Assembly: GCF_002117915.1 (NCBI RefSeq)
Contig: NZ_BDJB01000008.1
Coordinates: 310,001 to 374,000, forward strand
Length of the DNA: 64,000 nucleotides
Direction: 5' to 3'
DNA from: Sphingomonas sp. TZW2008
GTDB taxonomy: Bacteria > Pseudomonadota > Alphaproteobacteria > Sphingomonadales > Sphingomonadaceae
The notes beneath the pieces are model-generated. The model ran no database searches. It was not told the DNA's origin and saw nothing but the letters and a program-made list of their open reading frames with translations. A program made the translations under genes and the position numbers. Of the stretch, positions 1-13,169 are shown piece by piece (the stretch's first letter is position 1; the number at the start of each line of letters is the position of its first letter).

Positions 1-2
1 TC

Positions 3-2240
<2,238 letters not shown>

Positions 2241-2312
2241 TCCGGCAGGGCGCGCGGACGGTCGAGACGACGCCGCGCGCCACGCCTTGAACTTCTACAT
2301 GAGCGGTTTGCC

Positions 2313-3842
2313 ATGATCCTCTCTCCTGGCGCGGTCGGCTATGCCGGCTGGCGCGCCATTTATAGCGGCGCGACGCCGCGGCTCGATCCCGCCTGCCACC
2401 CGGCGATCGCCGAAAGTGCCGCGGCGGTCGCGCGGATCGTCGCGAACGGCGCGCCCGTCTACGGGATCAACACCGGCTTCGGTAAGCTCGCCAGCGTGCG
2501 CATCCATGCCGAAGATCTGGCGACGCTCCAGCGCAACATCGTGCTCAGCCATGCCGCCGGCGTCGGCGATCCGATGCCGGTTCCGGTTGCGCGGCTGATG
2601 ATGGCGCTGAAGCTCGCCAGCCTCGCCCAGGGCGCGTCGGGTGTCCGTCCGGAAACGATCGCGCTGCTCGAAGCGCTTCTGGCGAAAGGGCTGACGCCGC
2701 TCGTCCCTGCGCAGGGTTCGGTCGGTGCGAGCGGCGATCTCGCGCCGCTCGCGCATATGGCCGCGACGATGATCGGCGTCGGCGAGATGATCGTCGACGG
2801 CGCCGTCGTTCCTGCCGACCGCGGGCTTGAGCACGCTGGCCTTATCCCGCTATCGCTCGGGCCCAAGGAGGGGCTGGCACTGCTCAACGGCACGCAGTTC
2901 AGCACCGCCTACGCGCTCGCGGCGCTCTTCGAAGCCGAACGGCTGTACCGATCGGCGCTCGTCACCGGCATCGTCGCGACCGAGGCGGCGAAGGGATCGG
3001 ACGCACCGTTCGATCCGCGGATCCACGCGCTACGCCGCCACCGCGGCCAGATCGATACCGCCGACGCGCTGCGCCGGTTGATGGAAGGCTCGGCGATCCG
3101 CGCCAGTCACCGGATCGACGATGCACGGGTGCAGGACCCTTATTGCCTGCGCTGCCAGCCGCAGGTGATGGGTGCCGTGCTCGATCTGCTGCGCCAGGCG
3201 GCGGCGACGCTCGTCACCGAGGCGAACGGCGTCAGCGACAATCCGCTGATCTTCGCCGGTGTGGACGGCGCGAGCGACGAGGCACTGTCTGGCGGCAACT
3301 TCCATGCCGAGCCGGTTGCGTTCGCCGCCGACATGATCGCGCTTGCGTTGTGCGAGATCGGCAGCCTCGCCGAACGCCGCATCGCGATGCTCGTTGATCC
3401 GGCGCTGTCCGGCCTCCCCGCCTTCCTCACGCCGAAGCCCGGGCTAAACTCGGGGTTCATGATCCCGCAGGTCACCGCCGCAGCGCTCGTCAGCGAGAAC
3501 AAGCAGCGCGCCTATCTTGCCAGCGTCGACTCGATTCCGACCTCCGCCAATCAGGAGGATCACGTGTCGATGGCCGCGCACGGCGCGCGCCGGCTGATGC
3601 CGATGGTCGCGAACGTCGACGCGATCCTGGGCATCGAACTGCTCGCCGCGGCGCAGGGCTGCGATTTCCACGCGCCATTCACGTCGAGCGCGCCGGTAGA
3701 GGCAATACGCGCTGCGCTGCGCCGTCGCGTACCAACCTTGATCGACGACCGTCACATGGCACCCGATATGGCCGCTGCGACCGACCTCGTCGCCACCGGC
3801 GCCCTGGTCACGCTTGCCGGCGTGCTACCCGGGCTAGACTAG
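2313..3842 (+). CDS. hutH: Histidine ammonia-lyase
   Basis: Deaminates L-histidine to urocanate and ammonia, the first step of histidine utilisation in the cytoplasm. The 509-residue protein has the usual length. The self-processed MIO triad Ala-Ser-Gly is at residues 139-141 within [12 protein letters not shown], and the N-terminal [10 protein letters not shown] block carries the catalytic Tyr (Y50). The LSHAAGVG segment places His80 where histidine-specific enzymes have His; tyrosine and phenylalanine lyases differ there. The ribosome-binding site before ATG 2313 is poor. No hutU, hutI, hutG or hutC is adjacent: the neighbours are gyrB and a convergent secreted-protein gene one base away (3842/3844). 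Confidence 0.93.
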   Translation: MILSPGAVGYAGWRAIYSGATPRLDPACHPAIAESAAAVARIVANGAPVYGINTGFGKLASVRIHAEDLATLQRNIVLSHAAGVGDPMPVPVARLMMALKLASLAQGASGVRPETIALLEALLAKGLTPLVPAQGSVGASGDLAPLAHMAATMIGVGEMIVDGAVVPADRGLEHAGLIPLSLGPKEGLALLNGTQFSTAYALAALFEAERLYRSALVTGIVATEAAKGSDAPFDPRIHALRRHRGQIDTADALRRLMEGSAIRASHRIDDARVQDPYCLRCQPQVMGAVLDLLRQAAATLVTEANGVSDNPLIFAGVDGASDEALSGGNFHAEPVAFAADMIALALCEIGSLAERRIAMLVDPALSGLPAFLTPKPGLNSGFMIPQVTAAALVSENKQRAYLASVDSIPTSANQEDHVSMAAHGARRLMPMVANVDAILGIELLAAAQGCDFHAPFTSSAPVEAIRAALRRRVPTLIDDRHMAPDMAAATDLVATGALVTLAGVLPGLD

Positions 3843-3843
3843 A

Positions 3844-4374
3844 TCAGTTTAGCGCGCGGCCGAGCGCCGTCACTGCCCGGTCGAGCGACGCGGCGCGCGT
3901 GCATGTGCCGTCGCACTGTGCCTGCTGTGTGCGCAACGTGTCCAATATCCCGCGCGCTGCCGCTTGGTTGCCGAGCTTCAACTCGGCAGCGGCGAGGCCG
4001 GTGAGATACGCCGGTTCGCGATAATTGTCGGCGCGCGCGGCCTGTCGGAAGTTGCGCCGCGCCGCATTGGCATCACCGAGCGCGAGCAGTGATACGCCCT
4101 TCAGGAAGCGCGTGTCCTTGCCCTGCACGACGCCCGGACTGGACAATATTCGCGCCGCCTCCGCATAGCGACCGGCATCGATCATCGCGCGTGCCGATCG
4201 CGTCGGCCCCACCCACCTGCCGCCAGCGTTGGGATCGACCTGCGTCGAAAGCTGCGCACTAGGGTTCGCTGAGCCGCCGAAATTCCCGGGGTAGCCATAA
4301 CCCGGCGCGATCGTCTGCGCCGCCGCCGGCGCCGCGGCCACCATCGCCAGTGACATCCAAACCGCGATCCGCAT
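3844..4374 (-). CDS. Secreted helical-repeat (TPR-like) protein of unknown function
   Basis: A 176-residue exported protein of unknown function. I chose ATG 4374 because GAGGAGG lies at ideal spacing upstream and the product starts with a clean signal peptide (MRIAVWMSLAMVAAAPAAAQ). An in-frame start 21 codons upstream lacks these. After a Gly/Pro/Ser-rich linker the protein has alternating Ala-rich helices (ARAMIDAGRYAEAARIL, FLKGVSLLALGDANAARRNF, LTGLAAAELKLGNQAAA), the pattern of tetratricopeptide repeats. Two Cys near the C-terminus (QAQCDGTCTRA) could form a disulfide in the periplasm. It is convergent with hutH and apparently transcribed alone. Confidence 0.75.
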   Translation of the reverse strand: MRIAVWMSLAMVAAAPAAAQTIAPGYGYPGNFGGSANPSAQLSTQVDPNAGGRWVGPTRSARAMIDAGRYAEAARILSSPGVVQGKDTRFLKGVSLLALGDANAARRNFRQAARADNYREPAYLTGLAAAELKLGNQAAARGILDTLRTQQAQCDGTCTRAASLDRAVTALGRALN

Positions 4375-4824
4375 AACAGCCTCCTCACCGCCGGCGAGCA
4401 GTCGCCGCTGCAGGACTAAAGCATTAAACTGCAACACGTTCCATAATCAGGCAGTTAACTACTTATGGCTCTGCGCGGGTTCACGGAACTAGATGGTCAC
4501 GCCTCGCTCCGGCATTTGCGTTGATCGCTGTGACGCTCGGTCAGATGATCGCGGCCCGTGGCAAAGGACGACGCAGGCCTTGGCAATCTGTCGCCCACGT
4601 GAATCACGACAAGATGTCGTTTGGCGACGGACTGCCGCCGATCCACGTTTCTGCCGATATTTTCCATTGCCGGGTGGCACGGCGCCCGAAACACTGCCTC
4701 CGATGCTTTGATGTTCACCGAACCCGTGGCCGGCGCATGGCCGCAGAACGGCATCCCGAAAATAACGGCCTTCGATAGCCAATATCCGGGCGGTGCAAGC
4801 CGCGCCGCCCGGATTATCAGGCGG
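4375..4824. other. 450-bp region without a supported gene
   Basis: Short open frames exist on both strands, but none has a convincing ribosome-binding site, a recognisable family or a composition typical of the neighbouring genes. The region presumably carries the promoter of the secreted repeat protein (minus strand, starting at 4374) and the 3' flank of the fasciclin gene. Confidence 0.5.
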
Positions 4825-5379
4825 TTACGGCATCAGCACGCCGTCGACGACGTGAATCACGCCGTTGGACTGCTTGACGTCCGCGATCGTCACATGGCTC
4901 ATGCCGCCCTTCGCATCGGTCAGCATGATGCGCTTGCCCATCATCGATGCGGTCAGCGGCTCGCCCTGCACCGTGGTGAGCGTCGCCTTGCCGTTGCCGG
5001 CCTTGATCGCCTTGGCGAGATCCTTCGACGTCATCGTGCCGGAGACGACATGATAGGTCAGGATGTTCGTCAGCTGCGCCTTGTTTTCCGGCTTCACCAG
5101 CGTGTCGACGGTGCCCGCGGGCAGCTTGGCAAAGGCGGCGTTGGTCGGCGCGAACACGGTGAACGGGCCGGGGCCGGACAGCGTTTCGGCGAGGCCCGCC
5201 GCCTGCACCGCGGCGACCAGCGTCGTATGGTCCTTCGATTGCGCCGCATTCTCGACGATCGTCTTGGTCGGATACATCGCTGCGCCGCCGACCATCGGGT
5301 TCTTCGGGGCCGCGGGTGCGGGGCCGGCGGCCAGCAGGGCGGCGGCCGCGATCGCGCCGCGCAGAGTGAACTTCGTCAT
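4825..5379 (-). CDS. Secreted fasciclin-domain protein
   Basis: A 184-residue protein with one FAS1 domain, an extracytoplasmic adhesion or carbohydrate-interaction fold. It has an N-terminal signal peptide (residues 1-23, ending APAAP) and then both conserved FAS1 boxes: GPFTVFAPTNAAFAKLP (H1-like) and the terminal SNGVIHVVDGVLMP (H2-like), with the YHVV segment between them. ATG 5379 is preceded by AAGGAA at good spacing. Such single-domain proteins are common in sphingomonads, and the partner is unknown. About 265 bp of non-coding sequence separates it from the divergent SDR gene. Confidence 0.9.
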   Translation of the reverse strand: MTKFTLRGAIAAAALLAAGPAPAAPKNPMVGGAAMYPTKTIVENAAQSKDHTTLVAAVQAAGLAETLSGPGPFTVFAPTNAAFAKLPAGTVDTLVKPENKAQLTNILTYHVVSGTMTSKDLAKAIKAGNGKATLTTVQGEPLTASMMGKRIMLTDAKGGMSHVTIADVKQSNGVIHVVDGVLMP

Positions 5380-5644
5380 CAGGCTTTCCTTGTTTCTCGC
5401 GCCGGGGGGTTGCGACGCTGAAGCGAGATACGTTCGAAACGGCCATTTAGAGGCGCGCGAAGAAAAATTAATTTAGGTCAATTTCTGTCGCCACACTCGC
5501 ATTGTTCGCGATCGATCGCGACCCGCGGCATAGCCGCCGGAAGGTATCCAGCTTTCGCCGATTGCACGGTGAATGCGCCAGACAACTGGCATCGCGCCGT
5601 TTTCCGCGGCTAGGGTATCGCCAGAACAAACAGGAGAGTTGACC

Positions 5645-6427
5645 ATGGCCTATGCCCCTTTCGATCTGACCGGCAAGGTCGCGCTGATCACCGGCGGGAA
5701 TGGCGGCATCGGCATCGGCATGGCGGACGCGCTGGCGCAGGCCGGCGCGGCGGTGGTCGTCTGGGGTAACAATCCGGCGAAGAACGCGGCGGCCGAGGCG
5801 CGTCTGTCCGCGCACGGCGGCCGCGTCCACGTCGAGCGTGTCGAAGTGTCGGACGAGGCCGCGGTGGACGCGGCGGTCGATCGCGCCGCCGAAATGTTCG
5901 GCCGTTTGGACTTCGTCGCGGCGAACGCCGGTGTGGGCGAAGGTGCGCCGTCGTTTCACGAGATGACGACCGATCTGTGGCGGCGCGTGCTCGCGGTGAA
6001 CCTCGACGGCGTGTTCTGGACGCTGCGCGCCGCCGCCCGCCACATGGTGGCACGCGCCGAGAAGGGTGACCGCGGCGGCTCGCTGCTCGCGACATCGTCT
6101 ACCTCGGCGATCCACGGTGCGCCGCGCAACCAGGCCTATGCCGCGACCAAGGGCGCGCTGCTGCCGATGATCCGCGGGCTCGCTGTCGAGTACGCCCGGT
6201 ATGAGATCCGCGCCAACGCCGTCCTTCCCGGCTGGATCGCCACCGACATGACCGCGCGCGCACAGGGCAACGATAAGTTCAATGATAAGGTAATCGGCCG
6301 CGTGCCGATGCGCCGCTGGGGCGAGCCGGAGGATTTTGGCGGCCTCGCGGTCTATCTCGCCTCCGACGCGTCGCGCTTCCACACCGGCGATACGTTCACG
6401 GTCGACGGCGGCTACACGATCTTCTGA
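5645..6427 (+). CDS. Short-chain dehydrogenase/reductase (SDR)
   Basis: A 260-residue classical SDR that uses NAD(P)(H) on an unidentified alcohol or carbonyl substrate. The glycine-rich nucleotide-binding motif is TGGNGGIG near the N-terminus. NAG follows in the middle, then the catalytic Ser-Tyr-Lys set (SST..., YAATKGAL) and the C-terminal VDGGY typical of FabG-like members. Start ATG 5645 is chosen because AGGAGAG lies just upstream; the open frame itself extends 24 codons further. It lies 52 bp before the aguB-like amidase on the same strand, so the two may be co-transcribed. Confidence 0.9.
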   Translation: MAYAPFDLTGKVALITGGNGGIGIGMADALAQAGAAVVVWGNNPAKNAAAEARLSAHGGRVHVERVEVSDEAAVDAAVDRAAEMFGRLDFVAANAGVGEGAPSFHEMTTDLWRRVLAVNLDGVFWTLRAAARHMVARAEKGDRGGSLLATSSTSAIHGAPRNQAYAATKGALLPMIRGLAVEYARYEIRANAVLPGWIATDMTARAQGNDKFNDKVIGRVPMRRWGEPEDFGGLAVYLASDASRFHTGDTFTVDGGYTIF

Positions 6428-6479
6428 TAGCCGTCGCCGGAGGTGGCGGGCGTCAGCGGCATCGCCTACATGGCCGCGC

Positions 6480-7340
<861 letters not shown>

Positions 7341-7351
7341 GCGGGGGACGC

Positions 7352-7427
7352 TGGTGGGTCCGCCGGGGCTCGAACCCGGGACCTCTCGATTAAAAGTCGC
7401 TTGCTCTACCGACTGAGCTACGGACCC
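7352..7427 (-). tRNA. tRNA-Lys (anticodon UUU)
   Basis: Read on the minus strand this is a 76-nt cloverleaf with acceptor arm GGGTCCG/CGGACCC, a D-arm with TAGCTC, anticodon loop CTTTTAA giving UUU, a T-arm with GGTTCGAGCC, and an encoded CCA end. The first ten bases overlap the 3' end of folK on the same strand. The UAG formed by tRNA bases 8-10 is the folK stop codon. Confidence 0.97.
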
Positions 7428-7927
7428 GCACCAGCGAAGTCGCGCCTAGGGAGCGCGCGGCGGCGGGTCAACCGGGCGTGAAGCTGACGCACGCTCAGGC
7501 CTGTGATCGGATCGCGCCAATGGGGCGCGATATCGAGCAGCGGACGCAGCACGAAATCGCGGTCGCGGAACAGGCGGTGCGGGATCACCAGCTCGGCAGC
7601 GCGGAACGCCCCGCCCGACCAGAGGACGATGTCGAGATCGATCACCCGCGCCGACCAACGCGCGCCGCGCCGCCGCCCGAACGCGCGCTCGATCGCCTTC
7701 AGCCGGCGCAGCATGTCGCGCGGTTCGTCGGCGCTGCGGACGATCGCGACCGCGTTGCAGAACCGGCGCAGCGACGGACCGATCGGCGCGCTGGTGATCG
7801 TGCGCGACGCCGTGACCGTGCCGATCGCCCGCAAAGCGTCGAGCGCTGCCGCCACTTCCGCTACCGGCCCACCATGCCGGCCGTGCCGATTCGAGCCGAG
7901 CGCGACGACATAGGTTGAGCGGGTCAT
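7418..7927 (-). CDS. folK: 2-amino-4-hydroxy-6-hydroxymethyldihydropteridine diphosphokinase
   Basis: Transfers pyrophosphate from ATP to 6-hydroxymethyl-dihydropterin in folate synthesis. The 169-residue protein carries the N-terminal VVALGSN, the RRGARWSARVIDLDIVLW block with the Mg-binding Asp pair, and IPHRLFRDRDFVLRPLLDIAP. ATG 7927 is chosen because the family starts directly before the first strand; the open frame extends 12 codons further. Its stop codon TAG (7418-7420) lies inside the downstream tRNA-Lys gene. The divergent glycosylase gene starts 23 bp away, so both promoters must overlap the opposite gene or each other. Confidence 0.93.
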   Translation of the reverse strand: MTRSTYVVALGSNRHGRHGGPVAEVAAALDALRAIGTVTASRTITSAPIGPSLRRFCNAVAIVRSADEPRDMLRRLKAIERAFGRRRGARWSARVIDLDIVLWSGGAFRAAELVIPHRLFRDRDFVLRPLLDIAPHWRDPITGLSVRQLHARLTRRRALPRRDFAGAGP

Positions 7928-7950
7928 GCCGCGCGGCGTATCGCACCGCG

Positions 7951-8628
7951 ATGAACTTCGCACCCTCCCCGCTTCCCGCTACCGAGCCGCCGCGCGATTG
8001 CCCGCGCTGCCCGCGCCTCGTCGCCTTTCGCCACACGTTGCAGGCCGACTATCCGGATTGGTGGAACGCCCCCGTCCCCGCCTTCGGCGATCCCGACGCC
8101 TGGCTCGTCATCGTCGGTCTCGCCCCGGGCAAGCACGGCGCCAACCGCACCGGCCGCCCCTTCACCGGCGATTATGCGGGAGAGCTGCTCTACGCCACGC
8201 TCGCCAAGTTCGGGTTCAGCGAGGGAGTATTCGACGCACGGCCCGACGATGGCCTCGTCCTGAGACAGGCAATGCTGGTCAATGCCGTCCGCTGCCTTCC
8301 GCCCGAGAACAAGCCGACGCCCGAGGAAATTCGCACCTGCCGCCCCTTTCTTGAATCGCCGCTGGCTGCGCTGCCGAACGCGCGGGTGTTCATCGCGCTC
8401 GGCCAGATCGCGCACCAGTCGGCGGTAAAGGCACTCGGCGGCAAGTTGCCCAAAGCCAAGTTCGGCCACCTCGCCGAGCACCGCATGCCCGACGGGCGGA
8501 TCCTGATCGATAGCTATCATTGCTCGCGCTACAATCAGAACACCGGCCGCCTCACCGCCGACATGTTCGAAGCCGTCTTCGCCCGCGCGATCGCGCTACG
8601 CGATACCCCCGCCTTGTCGCCCGCCTGA
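7951..8628 (+). CDS. Family 5 uracil-DNA glycosylase (UDGb)
   Basis: Removes uracil and possibly other deaminated bases from DNA. The 225-residue protein shows the family-5 active-site motif GLAPGKHGANRTGRPFTGD (residues 56-74), NAVRCLPPENKPTPEE in the middle, and the His-containing DSYHCSRYN loop near the C-terminus. Cys17, Cys20 and later Cys residues fit the [4Fe-4S] cluster of this family. The first motif lacks the Asp used by family 1 and family 4 enzymes, as expected for UDGb. Start ATG 7951 is close to the divergent folK start. A second, unrelated UDG-fold enzyme (UdgX) is encoded at 53.3 kb. Confidence 0.9.
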   Translation: MNFAPSPLPATEPPRDCPRCPRLVAFRHTLQADYPDWWNAPVPAFGDPDAWLVIVGLAPGKHGANRTGRPFTGDYAGELLYATLAKFGFSEGVFDARPDDGLVLRQAMLVNAVRCLPPENKPTPEEIRTCRPFLESPLAALPNARVFIALGQIAHQSAVKALGGKLPKAKFGHLAEHRMPDGRILIDSYHCSRYNQNTGRLTADMFEAVFARAIALRDTPALSPA

Positions 8629-9732
<1,104 letters not shown>

Positions 9733-9733
9733 G

Positions 9734-10702
9734 ATGATCGGGCAGCCCTATGACCTTGCCGGCAAGCGCGTGTTCGTCGCCGGGCACCGCGGCATGGTCG
9801 GCTCGGCGATCGTGCGCCGGCTCGCGTCCGAACACTGCGAAGTGCTCACCGCCGGGCGCGCAGAGCTCGACCTCAAGGACCAGGCGGCGGTGCGCGCGTG
9901 GTTCGCGGCGAACCAGCCCGACGCGGTGTTCCTCGCGGCTGCCAAGGTCGGCGGGATCCTCGCGAACGACAGCTTTCCGGCCGACTTCCTCTACGACAAC
10001 CTCATGATCGAGGCGAACGTGATCGAGGCGGCGCACGTGCACGGCGTCGAGAAGCTGCTGTTCCTCGGTTCCTCGTGCATCTACCCCAAGATGGCCCCCC
10101 AGCCGATCACCGAGGACGCGCTGCTCACCGGCCCGCTCGAGCCGACCAACGAATGGTATGCGATCGCCAAGATCGCCGGGATCAAGCTCGCGCAGGCGTA
10201 CCGCCGCCAGCACGGGCGTGATTTCATCTCGGCGATGCCGACCAACCTCTACGGGCCCGGCGACAATTACGACCTGAAAGGCAGCCACGTCCTGCCCGCG
10301 CTGATCCGCAAGGCGCACGAGGCGAAGCTGGCCGGTGCCGACAGCATCGAGATCTGGGGCACCGGCACGCCGCGACGCGAGTTCCTCCACGTCGACGACC
10401 TTGCCGACGCCTGCGTGTTCCTGATGCGCACCTATTCCGACGACGGCCACGTCAACGTCGGCTCGGGCAGCGACGTCACCATCTTCGAACTCGCGCAGAT
10501 GGTATGCGACGCCATCGGCTTCACCGGCCGCATCGTCACCGATCCCACCAAACCCGACGGCACACCGCGCAAGCTGATGGATAGCGCACTGCTCACCAAC
10601 CAGGGCTGGCACCGGCGCATCGCCCTCCCCGACGGCATCGCGAGCGCGTACGCCGCGTTCTTGCGCGACCAGCCGGCGAGTGGCGCCGCCACGCCGCGAT
10701 GA
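9734..10702 (+). CDS. fcl: GDP-L-fucose synthase
   Basis: NADPH-dependent epimerase-reductase that turns GDP-4-keto-6-deoxymannose into GDP-L-fucose. The 322-residue protein carries [14 protein letters not shown] (Rossmann motif), the LGSSCIYPK segment, the catalytic [14 protein letters not shown] and the NLYGPGDNY substrate loop. Its start lies one base after the gmd stop. Its own stop overlaps the start of the following LacI-type regulator (ATGA). Which polysaccharide receives the fucose cannot be seen here: no glycosyltransferases are nearby. Confidence 0.95.
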   Translation: MIGQPYDLAGKRVFVAGHRGMVGSAIVRRLASEHCEVLTAGRAELDLKDQAAVRAWFAANQPDAVFLAAAKVGGILANDSFPADFLYDNLMIEANVIEAAHVHGVEKLLFLGSSCIYPKMAPQPITEDALLTGPLEPTNEWYAIAKIAGIKLAQAYRRQHGRDFISAMPTNLYGPGDNYDLKGSHVLPALIRKAHEAKLAGADSIEIWGTGTPRREFLHVDDLADACVFLMRTYSDDGHVNVGSGSDVTIFELAQMVCDAIGFTGRIVTDPTKPDGTPRKLMDSALLTNQGWHRRIALPDGIASAYAAFLRDQPASGAATPR

Positions 10703-11727
10703 TCCGCCGTACGACCTCGCGCGACGTCGCCGCCGCGGCCGGGGTGTCGCAACCCACCGTGTCACGCGCGCTGCGCGACGATCCTTCCGTCAGCGCCGAA
10801 ACGCGGGCGCGCGTCGCCGAGGCGGCGCGGCAGCTTGACTACCGGCTCGACCGGCGCGGATCGAAGCTGCGCTTCGGCAAGACGGGGGTCCTCGCCGTCG
10901 TCATCCTCGGCATGCCCGATCAGCCGCGCGCAGCGGCCAACCCCTTCTACCTCGTCCTGCTCGGCGCGATCGCCGCGGCGGCGGCCGAGCGCGGCTACGA
11001 TACACTAGTATCGTTTCAGAGTTCACCCGACACGTTCCGCGCCGGCTTTCGCCAGGGCGGCGACGCCGACGGGATCATCGTGGTCGGCAGCGCTCGCAAC
11101 GATGCCGCCTGGACATTCTATGCCGGCGCAGCGGCGGCCGGCGAGCATGTCGTCTGCTGGGGCGCACCCGATGACGCCCTGCCGACCGTGCGATGCGACA
11201 ATCGCAGCGGCGCCGCGATGGCAGTTCAGCACATGATCGACGGCGGTCGGACGCGGATCGCGTTCCTCGGCGGCGGATGGGAACGACAGACGGCCTATGC
11301 CGACCGGCGGCAAGGCTATTTCGACGCGCTCCAACGATCGAAGATGGATCTCATTGAAGCGCCCCACCGGCCCGCTTCGTCACGCGAGGAAGAAGGCTGC
11401 GCGGCAACGCTGGCGTTGCTCGCCGCGCACCCGCGGATCGATGCGATCTTCGCGGCCTCCGATCTGCTGGCGATCGGCGCGATCCGGGCCGCCCGGTTGA
11501 GCGAAAAGGCGATTCCCGCCGATATCGCGCTAGTCGGGTTTGACGGCATCCTGTCGGCCAGCCACGTCTCGCCGCCGCTCACCACCGTCGAGCAGGACAG
11601 CGCCGCGGCGGGAGCCGCACTGGTTGCGACGCTCATCAGCCTCATCGAGGACCAGCCGCCACCGTCGCCGAGCGTCCCGATGCGACTGGTCATCCGCGAG
11701 AGCAGCGCGCCGTCGGCTACGCGCTGA
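10699..11727 (+). CDS. LacI/GalR-family transcriptional regulator
   Basis: A 342-residue repressor-type protein. The N-terminal LacI helix-turn-helix is at residues 4-45 ([20 protein letters not shown]), followed by the [13 protein letters not shown] hinge and a periplasmic-binding-protein-like effector domain ending [18 protein letters not shown] 10699 overlaps the fcl stop by four bases (ATGA), which implies coupled translation with the GDP-fucose genes. The effector is unknown. Coupling to a nucleotide-sugar pathway, with no sugar-uptake genes nearby, is unusual for this family. Confidence 0.9.
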   Translation: MIRRTTSRDVAAAAGVSQPTVSRALRDDPSVSAETRARVAEAARQLDYRLDRRGSKLRFGKTGVLAVVILGMPDQPRAAANPFYLVLLGAIAAAAAERGYDTLVSFQSSPDTFRAGFRQGGDADGIIVVGSARNDAAWTFYAGAAAAGEHVVCWGAPDDALPTVRCDNRSGAAMAVQHMIDGGRTRIAFLGGGWERQTAYADRRQGYFDALQRSKMDLIEAPHRPASSREEEGCAATLALLAAHPRIDAIFAASDLLAIGAIRAARLSEKAIPADIALVGFDGILSASHVSPPLTTVEQDSAAAGAALVATLISLIEDQPPPSPSVPMRLVIRESSAPSATR

Positions 11728-11880
11728 GACACACGCTTCCTTCCGCCATCCGCCCCGCCTGCATCGCGCGAGCGCTTGCGTCGGCCCGAGGCTTTGAATA
11801 GAGGCGGATCGACCGGCCAGCACCTGTCAGCGGCGGCCACCGGTATCACCGGTGCGAATAGCTGACATGGCTTGGCGCGC

Positions 11881-11954
11881 GCGGGTGTAGCTCAATGGTA
11901 GAGCAGAAGCTTCCCAAGCTTACGACGAGGGTTCGATTCCCTTCACCCGCTCCA
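11881..11954 (+). tRNA. tRNA-Gly (anticodon CCC)
   Basis: A 74-nt cloverleaf with acceptor GCGGGTG/CACCCGC, D-arm GCTC...GAGC, anticodon loop TTCCCAA giving CCC, T-arm with GGTTCGATT and an encoded CCA. The first anticodon-stem pair (G27-A43) is a mismatch in my fold. A broken tyrosine recombinase reads into its 3' end from the other strand. An 11-bp copy of its last bases recurs at 18213-18223, suggesting it served as an integration site. Confidence 0.95.
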
Positions 11955-12480
11955 CGGCAGATTTGAGCCATTTCTGATACCCGTCACTAGCTTCAAGGGT
12001 GGGCCGCTTGTGGTGGCGACGCGGTAATATGCACCGGTCGCGAGCGCGAAGATCTCGTCGATGATCTCTTCGTCAGCCGCGAGAGCCAGTCCGAATTTGG
12101 CCGGATCGGGCAGCGCGTAGATGTCGCTGATGCTGGCTTCGACGTGCCTGAGCATCATCTCGCGCTTACGCCAGCTGGCCTCGCCGATTCAGCGTCGGCA
12201 CAGCGTCGCCATCGATCGACGGATCAGCTTGATGCCGGCTTCCCCGCGTTCGGCCAGCAAGCCGATCTGAGCGTGCATCTTGTCCCACGACGCTCGCATG
12301 GTGCTGACCGTCATATACATCGCCCATCGCATCGAGAAACGGCGCGAACTGCCGCGCGATGGGGATGCGGCCGCGGCACTTGCGCGTCTGGCGACGGCCC
12401 GGCGGATCGAGAGCTAGCACTTGCGCCTCGGGAATCCATCGCCCTACCCGCAAGTCGAAGATCTCCTCCGCCGTGCCTAA
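11943..12480 (-). pseudogene. Broken tyrosine recombinase (integrase) C-terminal part
   Basis: Minus-strand remnant of a phage-type integrase. From about 12453 one frame reads VLALDPPGRRQTRKCRGRIP, a typical core-domain stretch. After a frameshift near 12320 a second frame reads GIKLIRRSMATLCRR, the Arg-box region. An in-frame TGA lies at about 12190, after which the same frame continues LRHVEASISDIYALPDP, giving the His and the catalytic Tyr nine residues later. The C-terminus runs into tRNA-Gly. The N-terminal domain is absent. With one frameshift, one stop and no N-terminus the gene cannot be functional. Confidence 0.8.
11945..11955 (+). repeat. Candidate att site, tRNA-side copy
   Basis: The bases acccgctccac at the 3' end of tRNA-Gly recur exactly at 18213-18223, in the same orientation, at the far end of the accessory stretch. 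This is the arrangement left by tyrosine-recombinase integration into a tRNA gene. Only 11 bp are identical, so chance cannot be excluded. Confidence 0.45.
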
Positions 12481-12674
12481 GTGGCGACCGCCACGCGCAG
12501 ATAAGCGATCAAGCGCTCGCGCCCGAGGATCCCCATCGCGAAACCGAACATCGCCGCCAGCTTTGCGACGCCGGCGCGATACCGCGGCGACCCCGCAACA
12601 GCCTTTGGCAGCTCGGCCTGGAACTGTGCTGCCCGGCCCGGCGTCGCGTAGATCGCGGCGGCGAGCTCGCGCAC
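12477..12674 (-). other. Small open frame of unknown function, possible gene remnant
   Basis: A 65-residue frame with a protein-like composition (AAAIYATPGRAAQFQAELP, VAKLAAMFGFAMGILG) but no clear ribosome-binding site. An overlapping upstream frame carries EPMGLALAVEHVAQSDLNV, also protein-like, before a stop near 12739. Together they suggest one frameshifted ancestral gene over about 12477-12850. I do not recognise a family. Confidence 0.35.
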
Positions 12675-12820
12675 GCCTGAATTTGCCGTCCGGCGAAACG
12701 ACCGGCTTATCCGCCAGCCATCTGCGAAAGCCGTCGACCTAGCGGCCGTCGATCGCCGCGCACGTCACGTTCAGATCGCTCTGCGCGACATGCTCAACGG
12801 CGAGTGCGAGGCCCATCGGC

Positions 12821-13135
12821 TCATGGACGGTCTTCTGGGCTGTCGTTCGGCCCGTAAGTGCCGGGCGCGATCTTCCATGCCTTCCTGATCGGGGCAAGCA
12901 TCGCGTGAGCTTCGTGAATATGCTGCTGCGCATCGAAAGCCGCATTCACCGCGGTGCGCATCTGTTCTAGGATCGGCGCGCCGAAGCTTGCATCGGGCAT
13001 ACGAGCCTTGGCCCTCGCCTCGACCATGATTGCGAGCGCCTCGAGCATCGAGATGGAACTGCGAACGGACTGCGCCTTTGCGGGCAAGAAGGCGGTCGCG
13101 ATGTCAGCAGCAACTTGATGGCGTGTTGTCGGCAT
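12821..13135 (-). CDS. Small hypothetical protein of the accessory island
   Basis: 104 residues, Ala- and Met-rich and mostly helical by appearance, with no signal peptide and no domain I recognise. ATG 13135 is chosen because AAGGAG lies about 8 bases upstream, the best ribosome-binding site in the island. The alternative start 8 codons upstream lacks one. It sits on the same strand as the HTH regulator that begins at 13739, and a shared transcript is possible. Confidence 0.6.
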   Translation of the reverse strand: MPTTRHQVAADIATAFLPAKAQSVRSSISMLEALAIMVEARAKARMPDASFGAPILEQMRTAVNAAFDAQQHIHEAHAMLAPIRKAWKIAPGTYGPNDSPEDRP

Positions 13136-13169
13136 GTGCGTGCTCCTTCGCCGGAGCAACGCTCCGACG

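Noticed and set aside
4438-4824. Several overlapping open frames of 70-97 codons in the 450-bp gap
   Set aside because: No start signal, no recognisable sequence, mutually exclusive frames. Left as non-coding.
11770-11880. Short caccgg/ccggtg hairpin before tRNA-Gly
   Set aside because: Only a 6-bp stem without a T-run; too weak to call a terminator for the LacI-type gene.
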